From Taklimakanibacter sp050246735 (GTDB lineage: Bacteria > Pseudomonadota > Alphaproteobacteria > Rhizobiales > Aestuariivirgaceae): DNA of 64,000 bases. Position 1 is the stretch's first letter; each line of letters begins with the position of its first letter. The stretch lies in NCBI GenBank assembly GCA_050246735.1, contig JBFWVM010000009.1, forward strand, positions 144,072 to 208,071, in the 5' to 3' direction. This document shows positions 50,489 to 59,344 of this stretch, piece after piece. A model generated the notes under the pieces. That model was given only the letters and a program-made list of their open reading frames with translations. It was not told the DNA's origin and made no database searches. The position numbers and the translations under genes were made by a program.

Positions 50489-51424
50489 GTGCCCACAGCC
50501 ATATGCCTGACGCCTGACCGGCGCTTCTTCGGTCCCGCCCTCTGCGTCGCGGCGCAGGTCATCGCATGCGGCCTGCCCGACGAGGCCCGGCTGTTCCTCG
50601 TCTGCGAGGAGCAGGACGTGTGGCCGCGCTTCGACGAAATCGATACGGCGGTGAAGAGCCGGCTCGAGCTCGCCGTCACGTCGTTCGCCGGCGTCACGCG
50701 CAATCTCGCCGACCGCGACGGCCAGCATGCGATCGCGCGGCGGCTGTTCCTCGACCGCGTCCTGCCGGCGCGCTATGACCGCATCATCCCCGTCGATTCC
50801 GACATGATGATCGTGAACGAGGGGCTGGCGCCGCTGTTGGCGCTCGATCTCGAAGGCGCGCTCATCGCCGCGGCGACCGACATGATCTCCTATATGGACT
50901 TCGGCGGCCACCTCGCGGGCGAATTCCAGGCCTATCGTGCCGCACTGGGCCTGGCGCCCGAGACGCTCTATTTCAACAACGGGCTCACCATCATCGACCG
51001 GGCGCAATGGACCAGGGACGAGATGGGCGAGCGCACGCTGCGCTTCATCGCGGCCAACCCGCAGGCTTGCCTGCGCTTCGAGCAGAGCGCCCTCAATGCG
51101 CTGCTCAAAGGCGGCAACAGGAAGCTTTCGCCGCGCTTCAATTTCATGGGCGACTTCATGCAGCTCGATCTCGAGGACGAGATCCGCCCCAATGTCTATC
51201 ACTTCGTGAACCGCCCGAAGCCCTGGCAGCGCGGGTGGGTCGGCGATCCGCGCTTCGCGCGCGCCTTCCGCGACTGGTTCGCGGCGTCGCCGTGGCCCGA
51301 TTTTCCCGATGTCGAGCCGATCGGCGATTACCGCGCGCCGGTCGACCGGAATTTTCGCCGGCGCCTCTTGGCTTTCCTCGGGACCCAGCATTTCGTCGAC
51401 GGCTGGCGGCCCCGGATCAGCTGA
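50489..51424 (+). CDS. Glycosyltransferase family 8-like protein
   Basis: 311 residues from GTG at 50489. It has features of a GT-A fold nucleotide-sugar transferase: RIIPVDSDMMIVNEGLAPLL with a DxD-type motif near residue 101, LYFNNGLTIIDRAQW near 160 and FEQSALNALL near 205. These match GT8-like proteins, though the family match is by motif only. It has no signal peptide or membrane helix and likely adds a sugar in the cytoplasm to an unknown acceptor. It converges with a small gene and overlaps it by 8 bases. Confidence 0.8.
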   Translation: MPTAICLTPDRRFFGPALCVAAQVIACGLPDEARLFLVCEEQDVWPRFDEIDTAVKSRLELAVTSFAGVTRNLADRDGQHAIARRLFLDRVLPARYDRIIPVDSDMMIVNEGLAPLLALDLEGALIAAATDMISYMDFGGHLAGEFQAYRAALGLAPETLYFNNGLTIIDRAQWTRDEMGERTLRFIAANPQACLRFEQSALNALLKGGNRKLSPRFNFMGDFMQLDLEDEIRPNVYHFVNRPKPWQRGWVGDPRFARAFRDWFAASPWPDFPDVEPIGDYRAPVDRNFRRRLLAFLGTQHFVDGWRPRIS

Positions 51425-51665
51425 ATTGCGTTGCTTCCCGCGAGGCGACGAGCATGGCGGCGACGGTGACGACGATCACCGCTTCGGTCACGTCCTCGCA
51501 ACGCGTCATCGCCTCATGCGCGATCTCGGCGAGATCGTCGGCCGCCGTGGGCGAGGCGGGCCGCCAGGGAAAGGCGGCGAGCGGCGTGCCCTCCATCTTG
51601 GCGCGGACCTCATCGATCACCGCCAGTATGCCGATGACCGTCTCGACCGGATTTGCAATGCCCAT
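51417..51665 (-). CDS. Small hypothetical protein
   Basis: 82 residues from ATG at 51665 with a strong GGGGGAAGG ribosome site, which supports it being a real gene. The sequence is MGIANPVETVIGILAVIDEV, then two polar segments, then a hydrophobic stretch AVIVVTVAAMLVA near the C-terminus that could be an amphipathic or membrane helix. No family recognised. It converges with the GT8-like gene and their ends overlap by 8 bases. Confidence 0.6.
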   Translation of the reverse strand: MGIANPVETVIGILAVIDEVRAKMEGTPLAAFPWRPASPTAADDLAEIAHEAMTRCEDVTEAVIVVTVAAMLVASREATQFS

Positions 51666-51807
51666 GTCGCCTTCCCCCTTTCGCTGGAGACGGCCATGCT
51701 TCCGGAAATCCGTCGCCGCGGCCGCGGGGCGCCTCACATTAGAGTGAGTTGGGAACCTTGCCGAACTCACCATCTTTTCCCGAGACGCCCCCTTTCCGGA
51801 GAACCGA

Positions 51808-52938
51808 ATGCGCATCGTACTCGCCCTGCTCCTGCTTTTGAGCGCGAACCGCATGCCGGCCGCCGCGACCCTCGACACCGAGCAGGGCGAGATCTCCGTC
51901 GATCGGGTCGCCGGCGGCCTGTCGCATCCCTGGGCCGTCGATTTCCTGCCCGACGGCGATATGATCGTCACCGAGCGCGGCGGCAAGATGCGCATCGTGA
52001 CCAGGGCCGGCGGGCTGGGTGAGCCGCTCAAGGGGCTTCCCGACGTCGATGCCGGCGGGCAGGGCGGCCTGCTTGACGTGACGTTGCATCCGAATTTCGC
52101 GCGCAACCGGCTCGTCTATTGGAGCTATTCGGAAAAGGGCAAAGGCGGCAACTCGACCGCCGTGGCGCGCGGCCGCCTGAGCGAGGACGGCACCTCTCTC
52201 GTCGATGTCGGGGTCATCTTCTCGCAGAAGCCCAAGGTCCCGAGCCGGCAGCATTTCGGCAGCCGCATCGTCTTCGACGGCAAGGGCCATCTCTTCGTCA
52301 CGCTCGGCGAGCGCTCGCGCGAGCGGTTTCGCGGCCAGGCGCAGGATCTGGACTCGCATCTGGGCAAGGTCGTGCGCCTTACGGAGGACGGCGGCGTGCC
52401 GCCCGACAATCCCTTCGTGAACAGGCCCGGCGCCCTGCCGGAGATATGGTCCTATGGCCACCGCAACCCGCAGGCGGCCGCGATCAACCCCGCGACCGGG
52501 GTACTCTGGGAGATCGAGCACGGTCCCCGGGGCGGCGACGAGATCAACCTGCCCGAGCCCGGCAAGAACTATGGCTGGCCCATCGTCTCCTACGGCGTGA
52601 ATTATTCCGGCACGCCGGTCGGCAGCGGCAGGAAGGAGATGCCCGGCATGGAGGCGCCGATCTATCAATGGACGCCGGTGATCGCGCCCTCCGGCATGGC
52701 CTTCTACACCGCCGATCTCTTCCCGCGATGGAAGGGCGATCTCTTCGTCGGCGGGCTCTCGGCGCAAGCGCTGGTGCGCCTCGAACTCGACGGCGACAGG
52801 GTCACGCATGAGGAGCGCCTGCTGCGCAGGCTGGGCCTGCGCATCCGCGACGTGGCACAGGGACCGGACGGCGCGCTCTATGTCGTGACCGACGAGGAGG
52901 CCGGCGAGATCCTGAGGATCGCTCCCGCCGGGCCATGA
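51808..52938 (+). CDS. PQQ-dependent sugar dehydrogenase family protein (GSDH)
   Basis: 376 residues with a Sec signal peptide (about 1-20). The six-bladed beta-propeller GSDH fold is shown by VDRVAGGLSHPWAVDFLPDGDMIVTERGG, LTLHPNFARNRLVYWSYS-type repeats, QHFGSRIVFDGKGHLFVTLGER near residue 150 and GHRNPQAAAINPATGVLWEIEHGPRGGDEINL near 215. Most members oxidise aldose sugars using PQQ in the periplasm (YliI/Asd type). No PQQ synthesis genes are in the window. Confidence 0.9.
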   Translation: MRIVLALLLLLSANRMPAAATLDTEQGEISVDRVAGGLSHPWAVDFLPDGDMIVTERGGKMRIVTRAGGLGEPLKGLPDVDAGGQGGLLDVTLHPNFARNRLVYWSYSEKGKGGNSTAVARGRLSEDGTSLVDVGVIFSQKPKVPSRQHFGSRIVFDGKGHLFVTLGERSRERFRGQAQDLDSHLGKVVRLTEDGGVPPDNPFVNRPGALPEIWSYGHRNPQAAAINPATGVLWEIEHGPRGGDEINLPEPGKNYGWPIVSYGVNYSGTPVGSGRKEMPGMEAPIYQWTPVIAPSGMAFYTADLFPRWKGDLFVGGLSAQALVRLELDGDRVTHEERLLRRLGLRIRDVAQGPDGALYVVTDEEAGEILRIAPAGP

Positions 52939-53116
52939 TCCCAGGGCCGGATCGATCATGGCGTGATGAGCCTCGCTCACCAGCCTGCACACGCTCTCAC
53001 AGGGTTTTCGCCGGTGGTCGGTTTCGGGCCGCCCACCGTCGCAGGTGATCGGGAATAACCCTTGCGCCGCGCTAATTTAGTCTCCAGAAGAGCGGCTGGA
53101 ATGCCGGGAGAGAACG

Positions 53117-53818
53117 ATGAGCGACGAAGGCGAACTTGACCTCAGGTCCTTGAACGACGAGGAGCTGACCCAGCAGATTCACGACGACCTCTATGACGGC
53201 CTCAAGGAGGAGGTCGAGGAAGGTGTGCATATCCTGCTGGAGCGCGGCTGGACGCCCTACAAGACCCTGACCGAGGGGCTCGTCGAGGGCATGCGGATCG
53301 TCGGCATAGATTTCCGGGACGGCATCCTATTCGTTCCGGAGGTGCTGCTCGCCGCCAATGCGATGAAAGCCGGCATGGCCATCCTGCGCCCGCTTCTCGC
53401 CGAGACCGGCGCCCCCCGCCTCGGCAAGATGGTGATCGGCACCGTCAAGGGCGACATCCACGACATCGGCAAGAACCTCGTCGCCATGATGATGGAAGGC
53501 GCCGGCTTCGAGGTCGTCAATATCGGCATCAACAACCCGGTCGAGAAATATCTCGCCGCCATCGACGAGCACAAGCCCGATATCCTCGGCATGTCGGCGC
53601 TGCTCACCACCACCATGCCCTATATGAAGGTGGTCATCGACACGCTGAAGGAAAAGGGCATGCGCGACGACTATATAGTGCTGGTCGGCGGAGCACCCCT
53701 CAACGAGGAATTCGCCAAGGCCGTCGGCGCCGACGCCTATTGCCGCGACGCCGCGGTCGCGGTCGAGACGGCCAAGGACTTCATGAAGCGCAAGCACAAC
53801 CTGTTGGCGTCTGCGTGA
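53117..53818 (+). CDS. Corrinoid (B12-binding) methyltransferase protein
   Basis: 233 residues from ATG at 53117 with GGGAGAG upstream. An N-terminal helical cap (about 1-85, EEVEEGVHILLERGWTPYKTLTEGL) is followed by the cobalamin domain with the base-off motif DIHDIGKNL (D-x-H-D-x-G) near residue 115, SALLTTTMPYMKVVIDTLKEKG and VGGAPLNEEFAKAVGADAY. It resembles corrinoid partners (MtbC/MtgC-like) in methylamine, betaine or methanethiol methyl-transfer systems. The methyltransferase that loads its B12 is not in the window. Followed 43 bases on by a DUF1638 gene. Confidence 0.92.
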   Translation: MSDEGELDLRSLNDEELTQQIHDDLYDGLKEEVEEGVHILLERGWTPYKTLTEGLVEGMRIVGIDFRDGILFVPEVLLAANAMKAGMAILRPLLAETGAPRLGKMVIGTVKGDIHDIGKNLVAMMMEGAGFEVVNIGINNPVEKYLAAIDEHKPDILGMSALLTTTMPYMKVVIDTLKEKGMRDDYIVLVGGAPLNEEFAKAVGADAYCRDAAVAVETAKDFMKRKHNLLASA

Positions 53819-53861
53819 CCCCGTCCCGGGCGCCGCAGGTGCCCGGAGCAAGGATCGGGGC

Positions 53862-54497
53862 ATGACTTTCGTCAACGTCAAACCTTCCGAGGAATTCGAG
53901 TTCCTGAACGGCCAGGGCCATGTGCTCCTGATCGCCTGCGGAGCCCTGGCGCGCGAGATCGTCGATCTGATCGAGACCAACCGCTGGACGGCCTTCGACG
54001 TCGCCTGCCTCCCGGCCAAATGGCACAACACGCCGCAATTCATCGTGCCCGCCATCCGCGACAAGATCCGCGAGGCCAGGGGCAAGTACAAATCGATCTT
54101 CGTCCTCTATGGCGACTGCGGCACCGGCGGCCAGCTCGACCGGCTCCTCGAGGAGGAAGGCGTCGAGCGCATTCCCGGTCCCCATTGCTATGCCTTCTTC
54201 TCCGGCAACGACGCCTTCAAGGCGACCGAGGACGACGACATCACCTCCTTCTTCCTGACCGATTACCTGGCGCGCCATTTCGACAAGCTGATCTGGGCCG
54301 GGCTGGGCCTCGACAAGCATCCCGAACTGCTGCCCCTCTATTTCGGCAACTACCAGAAGATCGTCTATATCGCCCAGACGCGCGACGAGGAGCTGGCGCG
54401 CCGCGCCATGGCGGCGGCCGGGCGGCTCGGCCTCGACTACGAGTACCGCTTCGTCGGCTATGGCGATCTGGCGAGCGAGATGAAAGAGCGCGCCTGA
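53862..54497 (+). CDS. DUF1638 domain-containing protein
   Basis: 211 residues, start GHVLLIACGALAREIVDLIE. Contains several conserved Cys, His and Asp: CLPAKWHNTPQFIVPAIRDKI and YGDCGTGGQLDRLLEEEGVERIPGPHCYAFFSG. No signal peptide. DUF1638 proteins are of unknown function but sit beside corrinoid methyl-transfer genes in many bacteria. The pair with the B12 protein here, on one strand with a 43-base gap, fits this pattern. Confidence 0.9.
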   Translation: MTFVNVKPSEEFEFLNGQGHVLLIACGALAREIVDLIETNRWTAFDVACLPAKWHNTPQFIVPAIRDKIREARGKYKSIFVLYGDCGTGGQLDRLLEEEGVERIPGPHCYAFFSGNDAFKATEDDDITSFFLTDYLARHFDKLIWAGLGLDKHPELLPLYFGNYQKIVYIAQTRDEELARRAMAAAGRLGLDYEYRFVGYGDLASEMKERA

Positions 54498-54542
54498 GCC
54501 CGATCGGATCATGCGCGAGCGAGAGTGAGCATATGTCGATTC

Positions 54543-54720
54543 ACAACCCTCGCCCTGAGGTGCCCGCCGACCTTGCTCGCCGAAGCGAAGCCTCGCTTCG
54601 CGAAGGCGAGAGGCGGGCCTCGAAGGGTGGCAAGCGGCAAGCTCCTTGTACCTGGACCATGCTTCGAGGCTCCCCCGGCTCAAGGCCGGGGTCGCGCCTC
54701 AGCATGAGGGCGGTTGGGCG
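54543..54720. repeat. Large imperfect inverted repeat (dispersed element)
   Basis: Gene-free stretch. Outer ends CAACCCTCGCCCTGAGG near 54544 and CTCAGCATGAGGGCGGTTG near 54698 are related as inverted repeats. Inner arms GGGCCTCGAAGGGTGG near 54616 and CCATGCTTCGAGGCTCC near 54657 also pair imperfectly. The structure matches palindromic intergenic elements common in Hyphomicrobiales, with a short CGAAGCG...CGCTTCG hairpin near 54580-54600. No coding sequence found. Confidence 0.7.
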
Positions 54721-54744
54721 ACTTCAATTTTTGAAGAACCTCCC

Positions 54745-54759
54745 CCCGAGGTGCTCGGG
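54745..54759 (-). terminator. Terminator-like hairpin after the sugar ABC operon
   Basis: CCCGAG (54745-54750) and CTCGGG (54754-54759) form a 6-bp stem with a 3-base loop, 18 bases downstream of the permease stop on the minus strand. The neighbouring palindrome CTTCAATTTTTGAAG (54722-54736) gives a second AT-rich hairpin. Together they are a plausible transcription end for the minus-strand operon. Confidence 0.5.
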
Positions 54760-54776
54760 CAAAGTGAAGCCACTCT

Positions 54777-55763
54777 TTACCGGCTCTCGATGATCCTGAG
54801 ATAGATCGCGGTGACGAGGAGCACGATCAGCCCGAACAGGATGCGCCGCGCCCCTTCCGGCATCTGCAGGATGGTGAGCAGCGTCGTCAGGATGGTGAGG
54901 ATGAGCGCTCCCACGATGGTGCCGGCATAGCCGCCGCGGCCGCCGAAGATCGAGGTGCCGCCGATCACCGCCGCCGCGACCGAAGGCAGCACCAGGGGCT
55001 CGGCGAGCGACAGCGACGGCGATTTGATGAGCCCGATATAGAGGAGACCGGTGACGCCCGCGAGCAGCGCCGAGACGGCATAGAGTGCGACGATGACTTT
55101 CCAGTAGACGACGCCCGACAGCCGCGCCGCCTTCTCGTTGTCGCCGACCGCATAGAGGAGGCGCCCGAAGCCGGTCGCGTTCAGCATGAAGATGATGAAA
55201 GCCGCGACCGGCACGAACAGCAGGAGCGCATTGGGGAAGCCATGGGTGATGCCGGTGGCGAGCCACGCCAGGGCCTCCGGCACCCTGGCGCCCGAGGCGA
55301 TGACGGTGCGCTGATAGACCAGGAGGAAGCCCGTGCCGATGAGGCTCGTCCCCAGCGTCATGATCAGGGGATGCACGCGGAAGACGCCCGCTCCTATGCC
55401 GTTGGCGACGCCGATGAGGAGCGCCGGCGCCAGCGCGACCAGCATGGCGAGCGCCGGATCGGTGAGCGCCGCCTGCGTCACCATGATGAAGGCGCTCATG
55501 GTCGCCACCGTGCCGACCGAGAGGTCGATGCCGCCAGTCAGCATGGTCATGGTCTGGCAGCCGGCCAGGATCGCCAGCGGTATGGCGAACCTGACCGTGT
55601 TGGCGAGCCAGCGCTCGTTGACGATGCCGGGCCTGAGGATCTGCAGGACGATCACCAGCGCGGCGAGCAGGACGATCAGCGGCACCAGCGGCTGGTCGCT
55701 CATGAAGCGACCGATGCGCCGGGCGAGCGAAGGCTGCGCTGCGGGGCGGGTGGGCTGGCTCAT
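54777..55763 (-). CDS. Sugar ABC transporter permease (RbsC-like), second subunit
   Basis: 328 residues from ATG at 55763, overlapping the upstream permease stop (ATGA). About eight to ten hydrophobic segments with the RbsC/BPD_transp_2 blocks TMLTGGIDLSVGTVATMSAF near residue 85 and AAVIGGTSIFGGRGGYAGTIVGALIL near 275. It pairs with the next-upstream permease to form a heterodimeric channel. It is the last gene of the sugar operon, followed by terminator-like hairpins. Confidence 0.93.
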   Translation of the reverse strand: MSQPTRPAAQPSLARRIGRFMSDQPLVPLIVLLAALVIVLQILRPGIVNERWLANTVRFAIPLAILAGCQTMTMLTGGIDLSVGTVATMSAFIMVTQAALTDPALAMLVALAPALLIGVANGIGAGVFRVHPLIMTLGTSLIGTGFLLVYQRTVIASGARVPEALAWLATGITHGFPNALLLFVPVAAFIIFMLNATGFGRLLYAVGDNEKAARLSGVVYWKVIVALYAVSALLAGVTGLLYIGLIKSPSLSLAEPLVLPSVAAAVIGGTSIFGGRGGYAGTIVGALILTILTTLLTILQMPEGARRILFGLIVLLVTAIYLRIIESR

Positions 55764-56734
55764 GATGCGCGGCCGCGCAGGGCGATATAGGCGCCGAACA
55801 TGACGACGACGACCATGATCGCACCCTCGATGATCGCGGTGACGTTGGGATCGACCGCGAGAAGCGTCAGATCGGTGCGCACCAGGCGCAGGATGAAGAC
55901 GGCGACGATGGGGCCTGTGATGCCGCCGCGGCCGCCGCCGAGCGCGACGCCGCCCAGCACCACGGCGGCGACGCTCGCCAGCAGATAGGGGCCGGGGATC
56001 GGTGCGCCGATGCCGGTGCTCATGGTGAGGCTGAGGCCGCCCATGGCGCCGAAGAGCCCGCCCAGCGCATAGGCGAGGATCCTGGTGCCGGCCACCGGCA
56101 CGCCGCTGCGAAAGGCGGCGAGCGGATCGCTGCCGATCGCATAGAGCGATAGATCGCGCCCCGAGAGCCTGAGCGGAAGCCAGACCAGGGCGATGCAGGC
56201 GACGAGCAGCACCAGGGCTTTCGGAATCCAGGCGCCGACGGCCGCGGGCAGTCCCGGCGCCTCGACCGTTCCGGTGATCAGCGCCTTGAGCCATTCGGCC
56301 GCGCCGCCGCCCGGCGCCGCGAGGACGAGCAGTGCGGCGCCCTGGAAGACGAAGAGCATGGCCAGGGTGACCACGATGTCGGGCACGCGGGTGACGACGA
56401 TCAGCGCGCCGTTCAGGGCGCCGAGCAGAAGGCCGAGGACGAGCACGAAGGGCACGACCAGCAGGGCATGTTCCTCGCTGGCGCCGTTCATCATCGCGGC
56501 GGCCGTGACGCTGGTCAGCGCCATCAGCGAGGCGATCGACAGGTCGATGCCGCCGGCGATGACGACGACGGTCTGGGCCGCGACGGCGAAGGCGAAGGGA
56601 AGGACGGCGCGCGCCAGCGAGCCGAAATCGCCGGCGCCGTAGCCGGGCTGGATCAGCCTGGTGAAGACGAAGACCAGAGCGAGCAGGGCCGCGAGCCCCA
56701 GGACCCAGCCGTTGCGCGCGGCGAAGCGGGTCAT
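55760..56734 (-). CDS. Sugar ABC transporter permease (RbsC-like), first subunit
   Basis: 324 residues. RbsC/BPD_transp_2 family: VVIAGGIDLSIASLMALTSVTAAAMM near residue 58 and AAVVLGGVALGGGRGGITGPIVAVFIL near 258. Hydrophobic segments cover most of the protein. It overlaps the ATPase gene stop and the second permease start by 4 bases each, so these genes are translated in series. Having two different permeases rather than a homodimer is a variant of the ribose/galactose transporter plan. Confidence 0.93.
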   Translation of the reverse strand: MTRFAARNGWVLGLAALLALVFVFTRLIQPGYGAGDFGSLARAVLPFAFAVAAQTVVVIAGGIDLSIASLMALTSVTAAAMMNGASEEHALLVVPFVLVLGLLLGALNGALIVVTRVPDIVVTLAMLFVFQGAALLVLAAPGGGAAEWLKALITGTVEAPGLPAAVGAWIPKALVLLVACIALVWLPLRLSGRDLSLYAIGSDPLAAFRSGVPVAGTRILAYALGGLFGAMGGLSLTMSTGIGAPIPGPYLLASVAAVVLGGVALGGGRGGITGPIVAVFILRLVRTDLTLLAVDPNVTAIIEGAIMVVVVMFGAYIALRGRAS

Positions 56735-58269
56735 GGCGCGCTCCCCGGCGGGCCGGGAGGCTCGGACAATGTGCCGGCGTCACCTGCGGCATGGCGTGGC
56801 AGGCCGTAGGCGGCGCGGGTCAGGGCGGCCTCGTCGGCGATCCCGGCCGGCAGCACGTCGACGACGCGTCCGCCGAATATGACGATGGCGCGGTCGCAGG
56901 CGAGCTGGATCTCCTCGAGCTCGGATGTGTAGAAGAGGATGGATTTTCCCTGGCCGGCGAGCTCGCGCAGCAGCCGGTAGATCTCCTGCTTGGTGCGCAC
57001 ATCGATGCCGCGCGTCGGGTCGAAGCACAGGATGGTGCGCATATCGGCGGCGATCCAGCGCGCGATGGTCACCTTCTGCTGATTGCCGCCGGACAGGCGC
57101 TGCACCTCGCGCTGCGCGCGAGTGTCGATCTGCAGCCGCTCGATGGCGCCCGTCACCCGCCTGGCTTCGCGGCGGCGGTCGATCGGCCCCCAGTTGCGCC
57201 AATGGGCGCTGAACGGCAAGGCGATGTTCTCGCGCACCGGGCGCTGCATCAGCAGCGCTTCGGCGCGGTCGCCCGGCACATAGGCGATGCCTTCGGCGAT
57301 GGCGTCGGCCGGACGATGGAACTGCACGGATCGCCCATCCACCTCGATGATGCCGCCCGACGCCGGCATCGAGCCGGAGAGCGCCGCGAACAGCTCGTCC
57401 TGGCCCTGACCCTCGAGCGCCACGACGCCCGCCACCTCGCCATTGGCGAGATCGAAGGAGACGTCACGCAGCTTGTTGCCGACGCTGAGGCCGCGGACCC
57501 TGAGGCGCGGTTGTGCCTGGACCGGCCCCGGCGCCGGGCTCGCGCGGTGCGCCGCGGCGCGGGTTCTTTCGATCCTGGCGCCGAGCATGAGCTCGACGAT
57601 CCGCTCCTCGCTGCCGGGAGCGATGTCGACGACCCCGACCGTCTCGCCGTCGCGCAGCACCGTGGCGCGGTCGCACAGAGCGGATATCTCGATGAAGCGG
57701 TGGGAGATGAAGATGACCGAGCGGCCGGCGCGGCTCTGCCGGCGCACCGCGTCGAGCACCTTCTCGGCCAGATCGGCCGGCAGGGCGGCGGTCATCTCGT
57801 CGAGAAGGAGAAGATCCGGAACGATCGCCAGCGCCCGCGCCAGATCGAGGATGCGCAGGACGGCGAGCGGGACGTCGCGCGCGTTGTCGCGCAGATCGAG
57901 CCGGTCGACGCCGAGCTCGCTCACCCATTGACGGAAGGGCTCCGCCGGCGTGCGGGTGAGACGGAGATTGGCGGCGATGTCGAGATCGGGGATCAGCGCC
58001 GGCTCCTGATAGACCGAGACGAGACCGGCGCGCCGCGCTTGCGCCGGCGAGCGCGTGTGATGCTCCCGGCCGCGGATGAGGATGCGCCCCGAATCGGGCC
58101 GGATCGCCCCGGTCAGGATCTTGACCAGGGTGGATTTGCCGGCGCCGTTGGCGCCCATCAGCGCATGCACTTCGCCGGGCCGGACCGTGAGCGAGGCGTT
58201 GCGCAGGGCCGCGACGGCGCCATAGGCCTTGGCGACGCCGGAGGCTTCCAGGAGCGCGTCCTCGCTCAC
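56731..58269 (-). CDS. Sugar ABC transporter ATP-binding protein, RbsA/MglA-like (degenerate motifs)
   Basis: 512 residues with two ATPase domains. Domain 1 has Walker A GANGAGKST near residue 40 and Walker B LLLDEMTAAL near 155, but where LSxGxxQ is expected the sequence reads VPLAVLRILDLARAL, so the signature is lost. Domain 2 has an RbsA-type degenerate Walker A (ALEGQGQDELF), an intact signature LSGGNQQKV near 390 and an altered Walker B, LCFDPTRGID, replacing LDEPTRG. RbsA-type proteins keep one normally active site by pairing domain 1's Walker A with domain 2's signature, which is still possible here. Confidence 0.92.
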   Translation of the reverse strand: MSEDALLEASGVAKAYGAVAALRNASLTVRPGEVHALMGANGAGKSTLVKILTGAIRPDSGRILIRGREHHTRSPAQARRAGLVSVYQEPALIPDLDIAANLRLTRTPAEPFRQWVSELGVDRLDLRDNARDVPLAVLRILDLARALAIVPDLLLLDEMTAALPADLAEKVLDAVRRQSRAGRSVIFISHRFIEISALCDRATVLRDGETVGVVDIAPGSEERIVELMLGARIERTRAAAHRASPAPGPVQAQPRLRVRGLSVGNKLRDVSFDLANGEVAGVVALEGQGQDELFAALSGSMPASGGIIEVDGRSVQFHRPADAIAEGIAYVPGDRAEALLMQRPVRENIALPFSAHWRNWGPIDRRREARRVTGAIERLQIDTRAQREVQRLSGGNQQKVTIARWIAADMRTILCFDPTRGIDVRTKQEIYRLLRELAGQGKSILFYTSELEEIQLACDRAIVIFGGRVVDVLPAGIADEAALTRAAYGLPRHAAGDAGTLSEPPGPPGSAP

Positions 58270-58282
58270 GCCGGTATCGGCC

Positions 58283-59317
58283 CTATTCGCCCGGACCCTT
58301 GCAGGCGACGATCTGTTCCTTCGTATAGGTCGTCCATTCCGGGATCGAGATGCTGACCGGCCATTCGGGGCTGAGCGAGGGGTCGGCCGCCTCCTTGAGC
58401 TTGGCCCTGCCTTCGTCCGTCGTGTTGTCCCAGAGCTGCGGCTCGACCAGCACCGTCTGCTGTGCCGGCTTCTTGCCGTCCAGGATCTGTAGGGCGAGCG
58501 TCACGCCGGCCCCGCCGATCGAGCCCGGATTGGTGACCGCGGCGCCCTTCAAGCCCTTGACCGAATTGAGCTGGCCCACGAAGCCGGCATTGTCGGCGCC
58601 GACCACCGGCACCAGCGGCGTCTGCGATTCGACCAGCGCGTCGACGATCACATTGTCGATGCCTGACGTCCAGATGCCGTTGAACGGCGTGCCCGTCGCG
58701 ATGAAGTCGAGGATCTGCTGCTTGCCCTGGTCCTGCTGCCAGCCGGTGAAGACCTCGTGCACCACCTTGATGTCGGGGAATTCGGCGAGCGCCTTCTTGA
58801 AGCCCTTGTCGCGGTCGCTGTCGGCGGAGGCGCCGGCGGCGCCGCGCATGTAGACCACGTCGCCTTTGCCGCCGAGCGTCTGGAACAGCCATTTGGCGCC
58901 GAGATAGGCATATTCCTCCTGGTTGTTCGAGATGATGTAGGCGGTGGGCTCGGTCACCGTCTGGTCGACGGCCACGACGACGATGCCGGCCTTGGTCGCT
59001 TCCGCGAGCGCGTCCTTGATGCCGGCCGGATCAGCCGGATTGACGACGATGGCGTTCACCTTGGCGCTGATCAGGTTGCGGATATCCTCGAGCTGGCCCG
59101 CGGCGTCGGTGTTGCGGTGGGCGATATTGAGCCTGGCGACCTTGCCCGAGGCGAGCGCCTGGGCCTTGATGGCGCAGATCATCTCCTCGCGCCAGCCATT
59201 GCCCTGCACGGTGTTGGACACGCCGATCGTGAAATCGCCCTCGGCGCCGGCCGCCGTGGCCGAGGCCATCAGGGCCGCGCCGGCGAGAAGCATTCTCAGA
59301 TGTCTGACTCTTGGCAT
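58283..59317 (-). CDS. Sugar ABC transporter substrate-binding protein
   Basis: 344 residues with a Sec signal peptide (about 1-24, cleavage after ATAAGA). The mature protein has the periplasmic-binding type 1 fold: FTIGVSNTVQGNGWREEMICAIKAQA, then NAIVVNPADPAGIKDALAEATKAGIVVVAVDQ near residue 90, and DNVIVDALVESQTPLVPVVGAD near 220. It delivers a sugar or sugar-like solute to the RbsA/RbsC-type transporter encoded downstream, 13 bases away from the ATPase gene. Its ligand cannot be fixed. Confidence 0.93.
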   Translation of the reverse strand: MPRVRHLRMLLAGAALMASATAAGAEGDFTIGVSNTVQGNGWREEMICAIKAQALASGKVARLNIAHRNTDAAGQLEDIRNLISAKVNAIVVNPADPAGIKDALAEATKAGIVVVAVDQTVTEPTAYIISNNQEEYAYLGAKWLFQTLGGKGDVVYMRGAAGASADSDRDKGFKKALAEFPDIKVVHEVFTGWQQDQGKQQILDFIATGTPFNGIWTSGIDNVIVDALVESQTPLVPVVGADNAGFVGQLNSVKGLKGAAVTNPGSIGGAGVTLALQILDGKKPAQQTVLVEPQLWDNTTDEGRAKLKEAADPSLSPEWPVSISIPEWTTYTKEQIVACKGPGE

Positions 59318-59344
59318 CGGTATTTCCTTTCTCCCATATGATCG

